7,786 nt of DNA. It comes from Candidatus Vogelbacteria bacterium (lineage in GTDB: Bacteria > Patescibacteriota > Minisyncoccia > Phycocordibacterales > XYD1-FULL-46-19). Under the pieces are notes generated by a model. That model had not been told where the DNA came from, did no database searches, and saw nothing but the letters and a program-made list of their open reading frames with translations. The DNA is taken from positions 1 to 7,786 of the forward strand of contig CAIKBK010000039.1 in assembly GCA_903825615.1 (NCBI GenBank). Reading direction: 5' to 3'. Positions 1 through 6,240 of the stretch are shown here, piece by piece; within the stretch, counting starts at the first letter, position 1; each line of letters starts with the position of its first letter. The translations under genes and the position numbers were made by a program.

Positions 1-1017
1 ACCGGCAACTCTGATGTGGCCGAGAACTACCCCGTCTTCGAATCCGATCTTAAAGCTGGCTACATTGTCTCGGCCGCTGACTCTAATACCACTGGCTTAG
101 GCTATAACTCGACCTTTGGCGTCATTAAAGCCCAAACTGGTCAACCTCTGCTCGGTGTCGTCTCCACCAAACCTGGTATCACCTTAGGTCTTGATCAAGA
201 CATTGGTAGCCAAGGCCAAGTCCCAGTCGCTCTGTCTGGTCGCGTCCCCGTTAAAGTTAATCTTGAAGGCGGTCCTATTGTCGCTGGCGATTATATCACT
301 CTCTCATCCGTCCCCGGTATTGGCACTAAAGCCACCGTCTCCGGTCAAACCATTGGTCTAGCCCTAGAAGCCTTTAATGACTCTTCAGACAAAGATGCTA
401 ATGGTATTGGCGAAGTCCTCGTCTTCGTTAACTTAGGCTACGCTCGCTTAGATACTCAAATTGCCCAAGGCAACCTTAACGCTGGTGACTTCTGGCAACT
501 TGATGACACCACCGGCCAGATCATCGCCTCCAACATTGTTAACCTTAATAACTTCGACCTAATCAATGTTCGTTCGATTACTTCCGCTAGTGGTGCTTGG
601 AGTATTAGTGAGGATGGGGGGTTGGTGGTGAAGAGTATTAAGGCGCAAAATGCCATTATTGAATCAGGTGTGACCGTTCGCGATCAAGGTACTGGTCTAT
701 ATTCTTGTATCTATGTTGAGAATGGCACTATTAAGAATAAGTCTGGTGAATGTCAGGAAGAGACAGCGAGCACGACTCCTATTATCCCTGATCTTCCGAT
801 TGATGATGGGGGAGATACTGGTACCACTACAAGTACCACTACCCCAGATGTCTCGTCTCCAGACCCAATCGAGGCAACCTCCACTGAACCAGTAATCGTT
901 GACCCAGATCCTATTGCTCCAGTCGAACCAGTCGTCGAAGTTCCAGCTCTTGAACCGGCTCCAGCTGAAACCCCTGTTTCTGACCCAGTTCCGGTCGATA
1001 CTGAAGCCGGTGGATAG
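1..1017 (+). CDS. C-terminal part of a large surface protein (5' truncated)
   Basis: The reading frame is open from base 1, so the GTG at 16 is probably internal and 338 residues of a longer protein are visible. Bases about 20-440 encode a beta-rich module (VAENYPVFESDLKAGYIVS, then GRVPVKV, GDYITLSSVPG and IGLALEAF). It resembles the conserved C-terminal module of large candidate-phyla surface proteins and, more loosely, phage tail-fibre autoproteolytic or chaperone modules. A second module has cysteine codons at 706 and 751 inside LYSCIYVENG...SGEC, a signature I associate with Patescibacteria cell-surface proteins. The last 80 or so residues are a low-complexity Thr/Pro/Glu/Asp/Val tail ending EAGG. 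Export is inferred, because the N-terminus lies outside the window. Synonymous codon choice changes sharply near base 590. The next gene starts 41 bases after the TAG stop. Function is probably envelope or appendage structure; no catalytic motif was seen. Confidence 0.8.
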   Translation, partial: TGNSDVAENYPVFESDLKAGYIVSAADSNTTGLGYNSTFGVIKAQTGQPLLGVVSTKPGITLGLDQDIGSQGQVPVALSGRVPVKVNLEGGPIVAGDYITLSSVPGIGTKATVSGQTIGLALEAFNDSSDKDANGIGEVLVFVNLGYARLDTQIAQGNLNAGDFWQLDDTTGQIIASNIVNLNNFDLINVRSITSASGAWSISEDGGLVVKSIKAQNAIIESGVTVRDQGTGLYSCIYVENGTIKNKSGECQEETASTTPIIPDLPIDDGGDTGTTTSTTTPDVSSPDPIEATSTEPVIVDPDPIAPVEPVVEVPALEPAPAETPVSDPVPVDTEAGG

Positions 1018-1023
1018 CCACTC

Positions 1024-1052
1024 TGGTCAAAGTTTCTAATTAGATTTAATAT
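1024..1052 (+). promoter_or_regulatory. Possible promoter giving a leaderless mRNA
   Basis: TGGTCA (1024-1029), a 17-base spacer and TAATAT (1047-1052) lie directly upstream of the ATG at 1059. With normal spacing, transcription would begin at or within a base or two of that ATG. No SD sequence is present in the 41-base gap. The -35 is a weak match and the gap is AT-rich, so this is tentative. Confidence 0.35.
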
Positions 1053-1058
1053 ATAAGT

Positions 1059-2339
1059 ATGTTTACTAAAATATTTTCTCAAAAATTAACACTATTTTTA
1101 ATAGTTTTTCTGCTCAGCTCTCCTTTGTTTGTCTTAGCTTATTCTCCGATTGTCCAGATTAATGAATTTTCTCCATTACCTGTTAGTGGTTCAAGTTGGG
1201 TCGAGTTAAGGAATATTACTGCCACCCCTATTGAACTCACTGGCTGGCAATTGGTCAATTATCTTGGTACGACGACCACAAATATTGCGACAACTAGTTT
1301 GAGTGGCCTTATTTTGCCGGCGTCAGGAATCGTTAGTTTAGATATTACCCTTGATTCGGACAGTGGGACGATTGCTTTGCTCGACCCTTCTCTTAATTGG
1401 GTTCACTCAGCTGCTTATGGTGATTTTCCTCTGGTTGCGACTACTAACATATCTTCTCACCCAAGTGTTGGTCAGTCAGTGGTTATCTCTGGTGGGCCTT
1501 CGATGTGGTCTGGTACGCCAACTCGTAATTGGTTTAATCTTTCCCCGACCAAGGTGTCTATTCTCACTGGTTTCCCGTCTGATGTTGTTACGAATTTAGT
1601 TGAGGGTGGTGACTGGACCAGTGTCACTGGTTTATCTTTAGAACGCTCAGGCATTAGTAAGATTGTTTGGCCGGGTACTTTGAATTTGACGGGTTCTGAC
1701 GATATTACTGTCCTGCAAAACTTAAGCACTAGTCTAACCTTAGATAAAGGGTATGTTAAATTAGATGTTCTCTCCCCGTCTGCCTTGGCTGATAACAACG
1801 TTGAGGTCACAATGTCTGGCTTACCTCTTACCTATACTCGGTCTGATCTAGTAGTTTCTGATCTAACCGCAATTATTTCTGGTTTTACCTTTAGTACAAC
1901 GAGTGATGGCGGTCTCATCACCTTTACTTCTAACAAATTGGCAACTTTTAGTGTGGCGACAACCGCTCCGGTCGTCGAGGAGATTGTGGTGCCTCCAGTT
2001 GAGCCTCCTCATCATGGCGGTGGTGGGGGTGGTTACACTAATCCTTTAGGTGGTCAATTAGCTACCTCAACGGGCCTGGTTTTGGGAACTAGCACTTTCC
2101 GTTTTCCCCGCTATTTATCTCAAGGGCTAAAGGGAATAGATGTTCAAGAATTGCAAAAACGACTAAAACTCGAGGGCTTTTTCCTCGGTGAGACGACAAG
2201 ATATTTTGGTCCGTTGACCAAAAAAGCGGTGATTAGTTATCAGAAAGCTCACCAAATTAAACCTGTTACCGGTGTTGTGGCAAAAGCGACTCTAGCTAAA
2301 TTAAATTTTTCTGCCAGTTCAATTTTGACTGTCAGATAG
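1059..2339 (+). CDS. Secreted lamin-tail-like protein with C-terminal peptidoglycan-binding domain
   Basis: This 426-residue protein begins with a classical signal peptide: a Lys-containing n-region, a hydrophobic core at about residues 10-25, and likely cleavage after FVLA at 27. Residues about 31-125 look like a lamin-tail domain (VQINEFSPLP, SSWVELRN, IELTGWQL, then a beta-rich SGxIxLLD segment). Residues about 165-300 are a further beta-rich region with no family I recognise. A flexible Pro/His/Gly linker (about 303-330, with PPHHGGGGGGY) leads to a PG_binding_1-type domain at about 347-416 (GIDVQELQKRL, FFGPLTKKAVISYQKAH-like, TGVVAKATLAKL). The protein is probably exported and held to the cell wall by the C-terminal domain, with the lamin-tail domain facing partners. 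There is no enzyme motif. The ATG is chosen because the signal peptide starts there; no SD precedes it. It follows another surface-protein gene. Confidence 0.85.
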   Translation: MFTKIFSQKLTLFLIVFLLSSPLFVLAYSPIVQINEFSPLPVSGSSWVELRNITATPIELTGWQLVNYLGTTTTNIATTSLSGLILPASGIVSLDITLDSDSGTIALLDPSLNWVHSAAYGDFPLVATTNISSHPSVGQSVVISGGPSMWSGTPTRNWFNLSPTKVSILTGFPSDVVTNLVEGGDWTSVTGLSLERSGISKIVWPGTLNLTGSDDITVLQNLSTSLTLDKGYVKLDVLSPSALADNNVEVTMSGLPLTYTRSDLVVSDLTAIISGFTFSTTSDGGLITFTSNKLATFSVATTAPVVEEIVVPPVEPPHHGGGGGGYTNPLGGQLATSTGLVLGTSTFRFPRYLSQGLKGIDVQELQKRLKLEGFFLGETTRYFGPLTKKAVISYQKAHQIKPVTGVVAKATLAKLNFSASSILTVR

Positions 2340-2478
2340 GAGACTTCACCCTGCGTTTTGATTGAGAGCTTGGCGAGGTTATCAACAGTTTGGGAGAGTT
2401 TTTACTAAACTATTTTTGGTTTAAAATGGTGGGAGTTTTAGCAATTTTTATTAGAAATTATTAATTTTTTTGTAAAAA
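2340..2478. other. AT-rich intergenic region upstream of the reductase
   Basis: This 139-base gap has no gene. Two short, mutually exclusive inverted repeats overlap: AGTTT (2387-2391) with AAACT (2407-2411), and TAAAC (2406-2410) with GTTTA (2419-2423). Neither is followed by a convincing U-tract terminator. TAAAAT (2422-2427) is a possible -10 with only a T-rich -35. No SD lies before the ATG at 2479; the preceding 20 bases are almost all A and T. I see no NrdR-box pair and no cobalamin riboswitch B12 box. Confidence 0.4.
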
Positions 2479-4842
2479 ATGGTCAAAAAAACGAAAATAG
2501 CGCGAAAAACTTCCAAAAAGGTCAAAACTGTTGCGGTAAAAAGTTCTCCCGCCTCGCTCGTGATCAAACAGATCCGCAAACGTGATGGGACAGTTGTTGA
2601 CTTCAATCTTGAGAAGGTGACCAATGCTATTTTGAAGGCCATGAGAGTCGCCAGTGAGGGCGATGCCGAGCACGCCATAAAGGTTGCTCAGTCTGTCTAT
2701 CTGGAGTTGCTGAGCATCTGTATTGCAAGTGGCGCTAAGAAGAGCGGTGACTGCATCCCGGCGGTTGAGGACATTCAGGATGTGGTTGAGAAGCAATTAA
2801 TTTTCCACAAATTCGCGGCCACGGCCAAGGCCTATATTCTTTACCGTGAAAAAAGGAATGAACTAAGACGTGAGCGTGGCGAGGTGCCGGCGAAGATTCG
2901 TGAATTAGCTGGTGAGAGTAAAAAATATTTTCAAAATGAATTATCCGAATTTGTTTATTATCGTTCTTATTCGCGCTGGATTGATGACGAGGGCAGAAGA
3001 GAGACTTGGGTTGAATCTGTCGATCGCTACCTTTCTTTTATGAAAGAAAATTTGGGCGATAAGCTTAAAGAATCTGAATACAATGAAATTCGAGAAGGCA
3101 TGTTAGCTCAGAAAGCAATGCCCTCCATGCGCTTGATGTGGAGCGCTGGTTCCGCGGCTCGTCGCACCAATGCGGCGGCTTATAATTGTTCTTACTTGGC
3201 CCCGACGGCTTTTCAAGATTTAGCCGAAATAATGTATCTCTCAATGTCTGGCTGTGGCGTTGGCTATTCGGTTGAGAGCCAGACGGCCCAACAATTTCCA
3301 ATTATTCAGAGACAAAACGGGAAAATTAGGCGGGCTCATAAAGTGGATGACAGCCGGGAGGGTTGGTGTAATGCTTTAGTTATTGGTCTCAAAACTTGGT
3401 TTGCTGGTGAAGACATTGAGTTTGATTATTCTGGCTTGCGACCAGCCGGCGCTCGTCTCAAGACGATGGGTGGCCGTTCGTCTGGACCGGAGCCCCTTGT
3501 TTCTTTAATGAATTTTACCCGGGCTAAGGTTTTAACCAGACAAGGTAAACGTCTTCGCAATATCGATCTTCACGATATTATTTGCAAAATTGGCGAGGTT
3601 GTCGTCTCGGGTGGCGTTCGTCGCACCGCGATGATTTCTCTCTCTGATCTTGATGACCAAGAAATTCGTCATTCTAAAGAGGGTCAATTCTATATGACCG
3701 AACCGCAACGCAGTTTGTCTAACAATTCGGCTGTTTATAATGAGAAACCGACCAGTGCGGAATTCTTAGAGGAATGGATTGCTTTAATGCGCAGTGGTTC
3801 GGGTGAACGCGGTATTTTTAACCGTGGGTCGCTTGAGAAGCAATTGCCTAAACGTCGCTGGGAGAAGTTTGAGAAAGATGCGTCCACTTGCGGTATGAAC
3901 CCTTGCGGTGAGATTATCTTGAAGTCCAAGCAATTTTGTAACTTGACCGAAGTCGTGGCTCGCGCGGGGGACACGGTTGAAGATTTGTTGGCCAAAGCTC
4001 GGGTAGCGGCTATTTTAGGTACTTATCAAGCCAGCCTGACTAACTTTCCTTATTTGTCTGATGAGTGGCGCGAGAATTGTGAGGAAGAAGCTTTACTTGG
4101 TGTTTCTATTACTGGTCAGTGGGATTGTCAGACGGTGCGCGACTCGGCTGTTATGCAGAAAATTAGAGACGAGGTAGTCAAGACTAATAAAGAATATGCC
4201 AAACGCTTTGGCATCAATCGGGCCTCGGCGGTGACTTGCGTGAAGCCATCAGGAACAGTCTCGCAACTTGTGGACTCATCTTCAGGTATGCATCCACGTC
4301 ACGCGCAATATTATATTCGTCGCATACGTATTTCGGCTACCGATGCCCTCTTTAAGATGATGAAGGATCAAGGTTGTCCTTTTTACCCAGAAGTCGGCCA
4401 AAATATGGACACCGCTAATACTTTTGTCTTTGAATTCCCAGTTAAAGCACCGGAGAACTCTATCTATAAAGATGACCAAAGTGCCATTGAACAACTCGGT
4501 TATTGGAAGATGGTTAAAGAGAATTACACCGAGCATAATCCATCGGTTACCATCTCGATTGGTGATGATGAGTGGGTCGAGACGGCTAATTGGCTCTACA
4601 AGAATTGGGATATTATTGGCGGTCTATCTTTCTTGCCTCGCTCGAACCATGTCTATAAACTGGCGCCGTATGAAGAAATTAACAAGGAGCGTTACGAAGA
4701 GCTTAAGAAGAATTTTCCGGAATTGGATTTCTCCAAGATTGTGCTCTACGAGCATGATGATGAGACTCAAGGGTCTAAGGAGTTAGCTTGTTCGGCTGGG
4801 ACCTGCGAAGTGGATGTGATGGTGGCGGACAGTAAAAAGTAA
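2479..4842 (+). CDS. nrdJ: Ribonucleoside-triphosphate reductase, adenosylcobalamin-dependent (class II)
   Basis: This cytosolic enzyme reduces ribonucleotides to deoxyribonucleotides using a thiyl radical generated from adenosylcobalamin. The 787-residue protein has a Lys/Arg-rich N-terminal extension (about 1-26), an ATP-cone at about 27-125 (IKKRDGTVV-like start, DIQDVVEKQL), and the catalytic ten-stranded barrel. The key residues match monomeric Lactobacillus leichmannii RTPR: Cys237 (NCSYL) and Cys487 as the reducing pair, and NPCGE at 474-478 with Asn474, the thiyl Cys476 and Glu478. The Cys476-Cys487 spacing of 11 is the same as Cys408-Cys419 in that enzyme. The C-terminal swinging pair is CSAGTC (Cys771/Cys776), also the family spacing. 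VSGGVRRTAMIS (377-388) and PSGTVSQL (590-597) are further class II motifs. The Lactobacillus enzyme, about 739 residues, lacks the ATP-cone, which explains the extra length here. The start is the first ATG; no SD precedes it. A strong terminator follows, so it looks monocistronic. Confidence 0.96.
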   Translation: MVKKTKIARKTSKKVKTVAVKSSPASLVIKQIRKRDGTVVDFNLEKVTNAILKAMRVASEGDAEHAIKVAQSVYLELLSICIASGAKKSGDCIPAVEDIQDVVEKQLIFHKFAATAKAYILYREKRNELRRERGEVPAKIRELAGESKKYFQNELSEFVYYRSYSRWIDDEGRRETWVESVDRYLSFMKENLGDKLKESEYNEIREGMLAQKAMPSMRLMWSAGSAARRTNAAAYNCSYLAPTAFQDLAEIMYLSMSGCGVGYSVESQTAQQFPIIQRQNGKIRRAHKVDDSREGWCNALVIGLKTWFAGEDIEFDYSGLRPAGARLKTMGGRSSGPEPLVSLMNFTRAKVLTRQGKRLRNIDLHDIICKIGEVVVSGGVRRTAMISLSDLDDQEIRHSKEGQFYMTEPQRSLSNNSAVYNEKPTSAEFLEEWIALMRSGSGERGIFNRGSLEKQLPKRRWEKFEKDASTCGMNPCGEIILKSKQFCNLTEVVARAGDTVEDLLAKARVAAILGTYQASLTNFPYLSDEWRENCEEEALLGVSITGQWDCQTVRDSAVMQKIRDEVVKTNKEYAKRFGINRASAVTCVKPSGTVSQLVDSSSGMHPRHAQYYIRRIRISATDALFKMMKDQGCPFYPEVGQNMDTANTFVFEFPVKAPENSIYKDDQSAIEQLGYWKMVKENYTEHNPSVTISIGDDEWVETANWLYKNWDIIGGLSFLPRSNHVYKLAPYEEINKERYEELKKNFPELDFSKIVLYEHDDETQGSKELACSAGTCEVDVMVADSKK

Positions 4843-4848
4843 GCGCTC

Positions 4849-4987
4849 GGCCATTCCCAATTAAAAACCTCGCATTAGAACCGCCCCGGCCGGCGGTTCT
4901 TTGCTCTTCTCGCCCTCGCTCTTTTCTCGCTCTACTCGAAAAACCATGCCCGCTCGGCCTCCGAAAGGCTTTTTAATCGGGAAGGCC
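4849..4987. repeat. Long imperfect inverted repeat behind the reductase gene
   Basis: Left arm 4849-4870 (GGCC, one unpaired A, then TTCCCAATTAAAAACCT) is complementary to right arm 4966-4987 (AGGCTTTTTAATCGGGAA then GGCC). There is one A/C mismatch (4859/4978), one bulged C (4969) and one bulged A (4853), giving about 20 base pairs. The 95-base interior holds an intrinsic terminator hairpin and a pyrimidine-rich stretch with several CTCGC copies. GCTCGGCC is also directly repeated at 4845-4852 and 4952-4959. No transposase is present. It could be a small non-autonomous palindromic element, or simply two terminator-like arms facing each other. Confidence 0.6.
4877..4904 (+). terminator. Intrinsic terminator of the reductase gene
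   Basis: A perfect 9-bp stem, AGAACCGCC (4877-4885) with GGCGGTTCT (4892-4900), has loop CCGGCC and is followed by TTGCTCTTCT. It lies 34 bases after the TAA stop. The U-tract is interrupted but T-rich. Confidence 0.75.
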
Positions 4988-5000
4988 TCGCTTTACTTTA

Positions 5001-5029
5001 TTGACATCCTGCTAATTTAGATGTACAAT
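5001..5029 (+). promoter_or_regulatory. Consensus-like sigma70 promoter
   Basis: TTGACA (5001-5006), a 17-base spacer and TACAAT (5024-5029) match the housekeeping promoter at 11 of 12 positions with ideal spacing. Transcription is expected to start at about 5035-5037, giving a leader of roughly 75 bases before the ATG at 5112. It is the best promoter in the window. Confidence 0.85.
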
Positions 5030-5035
5030 CAAAAG

Positions 5036-5111
5036 CGGAATGAATGAGGCGATGTGCGCCTTTGAGAATTGAGAAAAAGGAGAAACTGGCCTTTGGCCGG
5101 AGGGTAGGTAA
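5036..5111 (+). promoter_or_regulatory. Structured leader with SD sequence inside a hairpin
   Basis: The predicted leader holds hairpin AGGCG/CGCCT (5047-5051 with 5057-5061) and hairpin CTGGCC-TTT-GGCCGG (5086-5100). The SD for the downstream ATG is GGAGGG (5099-5104), 7 bases from the start, and its first two G residues pair in the second hairpin. An upstream AAGGAG (5078-5083) is too far from the ATG to serve it directly. A 10-codon ORF (5040-5072, MNEAMCAFEN) begins almost at the predicted transcript start. Regulation by this structure is inference. Confidence 0.5.
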
Positions 5112-5597
5112 ATGTCTGCTGCTGTTACAATCATGATGCTCTCGAGAAAGAAATCGCCAGGGCACGATTCTGGTTGTGGAAGTATCTGGAATGTTGTCTT
5201 TTGGTTTTCTATTGCTTTAATGCTGTGTCTTTGTGGCTCTGTGCTCTACGGGGTTTACACGGCAACCCATGCAAGGGCCAGGTTTTCAATTGTTCACGCC
5301 GATGGAAGGGTTGAACAAGTCAAAAAACGCGCTGAGTTGAAGGTTGGCGAAACTCTTCGCGTTGAAATCAATGTGACTGGGCGTGAAAATCGGCAAGTAA
5401 GTATCCGGATGTTTACGCATTTCGAAGGGGGTTACTCCGACAAATTAGTCAGGTTGCCGACTGGGCCGATTATTCAGGATTTTGTTTTCAAATCATCGGG
5501 TGAGAACAATCTTAATGTATTGGTCCACAATGAGGCAATAGATGTCTTTAATGATATTTTTGCCGGTTCGTTTGAAATCTCGTTAACGATCACCTAG
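5112..5597 (+). CDS. Small single-pass membrane protein, unknown function
   Basis: I do not recognise this 161-residue protein. A short polar N-terminus with SRKK (11-14) precedes one hydrophobic helix at about residues 25-50, which includes WNVVFWFSIALMLCL and two cysteines. The positive-inside rule suggests a cytoplasmic N-terminus and an outside C-terminal domain of about 110 residues. That domain alternates charged and hydrophobic residues in a beta-sandwich-like pattern (RFSIVHADGRVEQV, TLRVEINVTG, FEISLTIT) and contains no cysteines or evident catalytic motif. The start is fixed by GGAGGG 7 bases upstream; other Met codons at residues 8 and 9 lack such support. The gene has its own strong promoter and ends in a nested-hairpin terminator, so it is probably monocistronic. 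A cell-surface or envelope-sensing role is conceivable but not shown. Confidence 0.8.
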   Translation: MSAAVTIMMLSRKKSPGHDSGCGSIWNVVFWFSIALMLCLCGSVLYGVYTATHARARFSIVHADGRVEQVKKRAELKVGETLRVEINVTGRENRQVSIRMFTHFEGGYSDKLVRLPTGPIIQDFVFKSSGENNLNVLVHNEAIDVFNDIFAGSFEISLTIT

Positions 5598-5598
5598 T

Positions 5599-5656
5599 GC
5601 CCCGTGTGGGCACGGATCAGAGCAATTAAGCTCTGGTGCGTGTCGCCGGGGCTTTT
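5599..5656 (+). terminator. Nested-hairpin terminator with a competing stem
   Basis: GCCCCG (5599-5604) pairs with CGGGGC (5647-5652), followed by TTTTCTGTTTCTTT. Inside lie GCAC/GTGC (5610-5613 with 5636-5639) and AGAGC/GCTCT (5619-5623 with 5630-5634, loop AATTAA), giving one long irregular hairpin. A competing stem, GTGCCC/GGGCAC (5597-5602 with 5608-5613), uses the left arm of the outer stem and begins at the last base of the stop codon. Confidence 0.8.
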
Positions 5657-5664
5657 CTGTTTCT

Positions 5665-5716
5665 TTGATTAAACAACCCAGAAATGGACAATTTCTTTGT
5701 TTTGTGTTAGAAATTG
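5665..5716 (+). promoter_or_regulatory. Possible promoter with inverted-repeat operator
   Basis: TTGATT (5665-5670), a 16-base spacer and GACAAT (5687-5692) could form a promoter for the next gene, just after the previous U-tract. An inverted repeat overlaps and follows the -10: CAATTTCT (5689-5696) and AGAAATTG (5709-5716), 8 of 8 bases with a 12-base spacer. A further AGAAAT (5680-5685) faces ATTTCT (5691-5696). The three half-sites suggest an operator, but the DNA is AT-rich and chance is possible. Confidence 0.4.
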
Positions 5717-5730
5717 GTTGGACTTTACCT

Positions 5731-5744
5731 GAAAGGAGGTGATC
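5731..5744 (+). promoter_or_regulatory. Extended Shine-Dalgarno sequence deciding the start
   Basis: GAAAGGAGGTGATC is complementary over its whole 14 bases to the usual bacterial 16S rRNA 3' end (GATCACCTCCTTTC). GGAGG lies 7 bases before the ATG at 5747. This makes the ATG the start rather than the in-frame TTG at 5714, which lies upstream of the site. Confidence 0.92.
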
Positions 5745-5746
5745 AA

Positions 5747-6238
5747 ATGTCCAGAAAGAGAGATAAAAGAAAGACTGACGGCACCCACCCCGAGGAAATT
5801 ATTGGCCAAGTGTCGACTCAGGACCTAGGGGTGACGGGGTTTGAGGTTGTCGAAGAGGGAATTCGCTCTTTGGTCGTAGTCTTGTGGGAGAGGGGTTATA
5901 ATACGGTTTGTTCTTGCGCCGGTCATATTGGAGGTCTTGAACCTTTGCCTTGGATCACTATCTTGGTTAACGAAGCAGACCCCTGGTCCTTGCTCCGACT
6001 TAATCAGGCGGTTGGTAGGTTCAATTTGAGCCAGGGTGAAAACGGGATGTTGCCAGAAACGGCTGTTACCTGGGTTCTTTCCCCGCAGATTACCCAAGGT
6101 GGCCTGGCTGTCTACCTTCGCCCTCAATCTCTCAACGAGAGGCGAGACCGGAAGGAAATTCTCCGTCTGCGCGAAATAGGGGAGAAACTGGCCAAGTTTA
6201 TTCAACTCCATTGTCGAGACCTTTTCCCTCTGTGTTAG
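5747..6238 (+). CDS. CSCAGH-motif protein, unknown function
   Basis: This 163-residue protein has no signal peptide or membrane segment and is probably cytosolic. A basic N-terminus (MSRKRDKRKT) is followed by an alpha/beta core: GFEVVEEGIRSLVVVLWERG (about 31-50), then GYNTVCSCAGHIGG (50-63), PWITILVN (68-75) and an amphipathic helix with DPWSLLRLNQAVGRFN (78-93). Residues 105-125 add two strands, and a charged C-terminal helix (about 127-155) ends HCRDLFPLC. The 'GY-x-T-x-x-SCAGH ... PWI' pattern resembles small uncharacterised bacterial and phage proteins with a Cys-Ser-Gly/Ala-Gly-His turn after an amphipathic helix. The Cys and His residues could bind metal or be catalytic, but neither is established. 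The start is set by a 14-base SD. A terminator precedes it and another follows, so it is an independent unit. The function is not assigned. Confidence 0.82.
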   Translation: MSRKRDKRKTDGTHPEEIIGQVSTQDLGVTGFEVVEEGIRSLVVVLWERGYNTVCSCAGHIGGLEPLPWITILVNEADPWSLLRLNQAVGRFNLSQGENGMLPETAVTWVLSPQITQGGLAVYLRPQSLNERRDRKEILRLREIGEKLAKFIQLHCRDLFPLC

Positions 6239-6240
6239 TG

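Noticed and set aside
753..1082. Minus-strand ORF of 109 codons with Ser/Gly/Thr-rich sequence
   Set aside because: It is the complement of the Pro/Thr/Glu-rich tail of the surface protein. The low-complexity sequence produces an open antisense frame and has no start signal.
2379..2387. TTATCAACA, one base from the DnaA box TTATCCACA
   Set aside because: It is a single site with no cluster, no AT-rich unwinding repeats and no dnaA or dnaN nearby, so it does not mark an origin.
2340..2478. NrdR boxes or a cobalamin riboswitch upstream of the reductase
   Set aside because: Both would make biological sense, but I could not find a pair of NrdR-type palindromes or a B12-box consensus, and the gap is short for a riboswitch.
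2461..2796. Minus-strand ORF of 111 codons opposite the reductase N-terminus
   Set aside because: It overlaps a clear ATP-cone reading frame on the plus strand and has no recognisable domain or SD.
4957..4974. Second small terminator GCCT/AGGC followed by TTTTT
   Set aside because: The stem is only 4 bp, and the bases are better explained as part of the long inverted repeat arm.
5079..5091. 13-base direct repeat GGAGAAACTGGCC, also at 6181-6193
   Set aside because: One copy lies in a leader and the other inside a coding region with different flanks. Two copies of 13 bases are not enough to claim a repeat family.
5714..5746. TTG start extending the CSCAGH protein by 11 residues
   Set aside because: The added codons run across the SD itself, and the ATG at 5747 is at ideal distance from it.
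5825..6211. Minus-strand ORF of 128 codons opposite the CSCAGH gene
   Set aside because: The plus-strand gene has a 14-base SD and coherent protein pattern; the antisense frame has neither.
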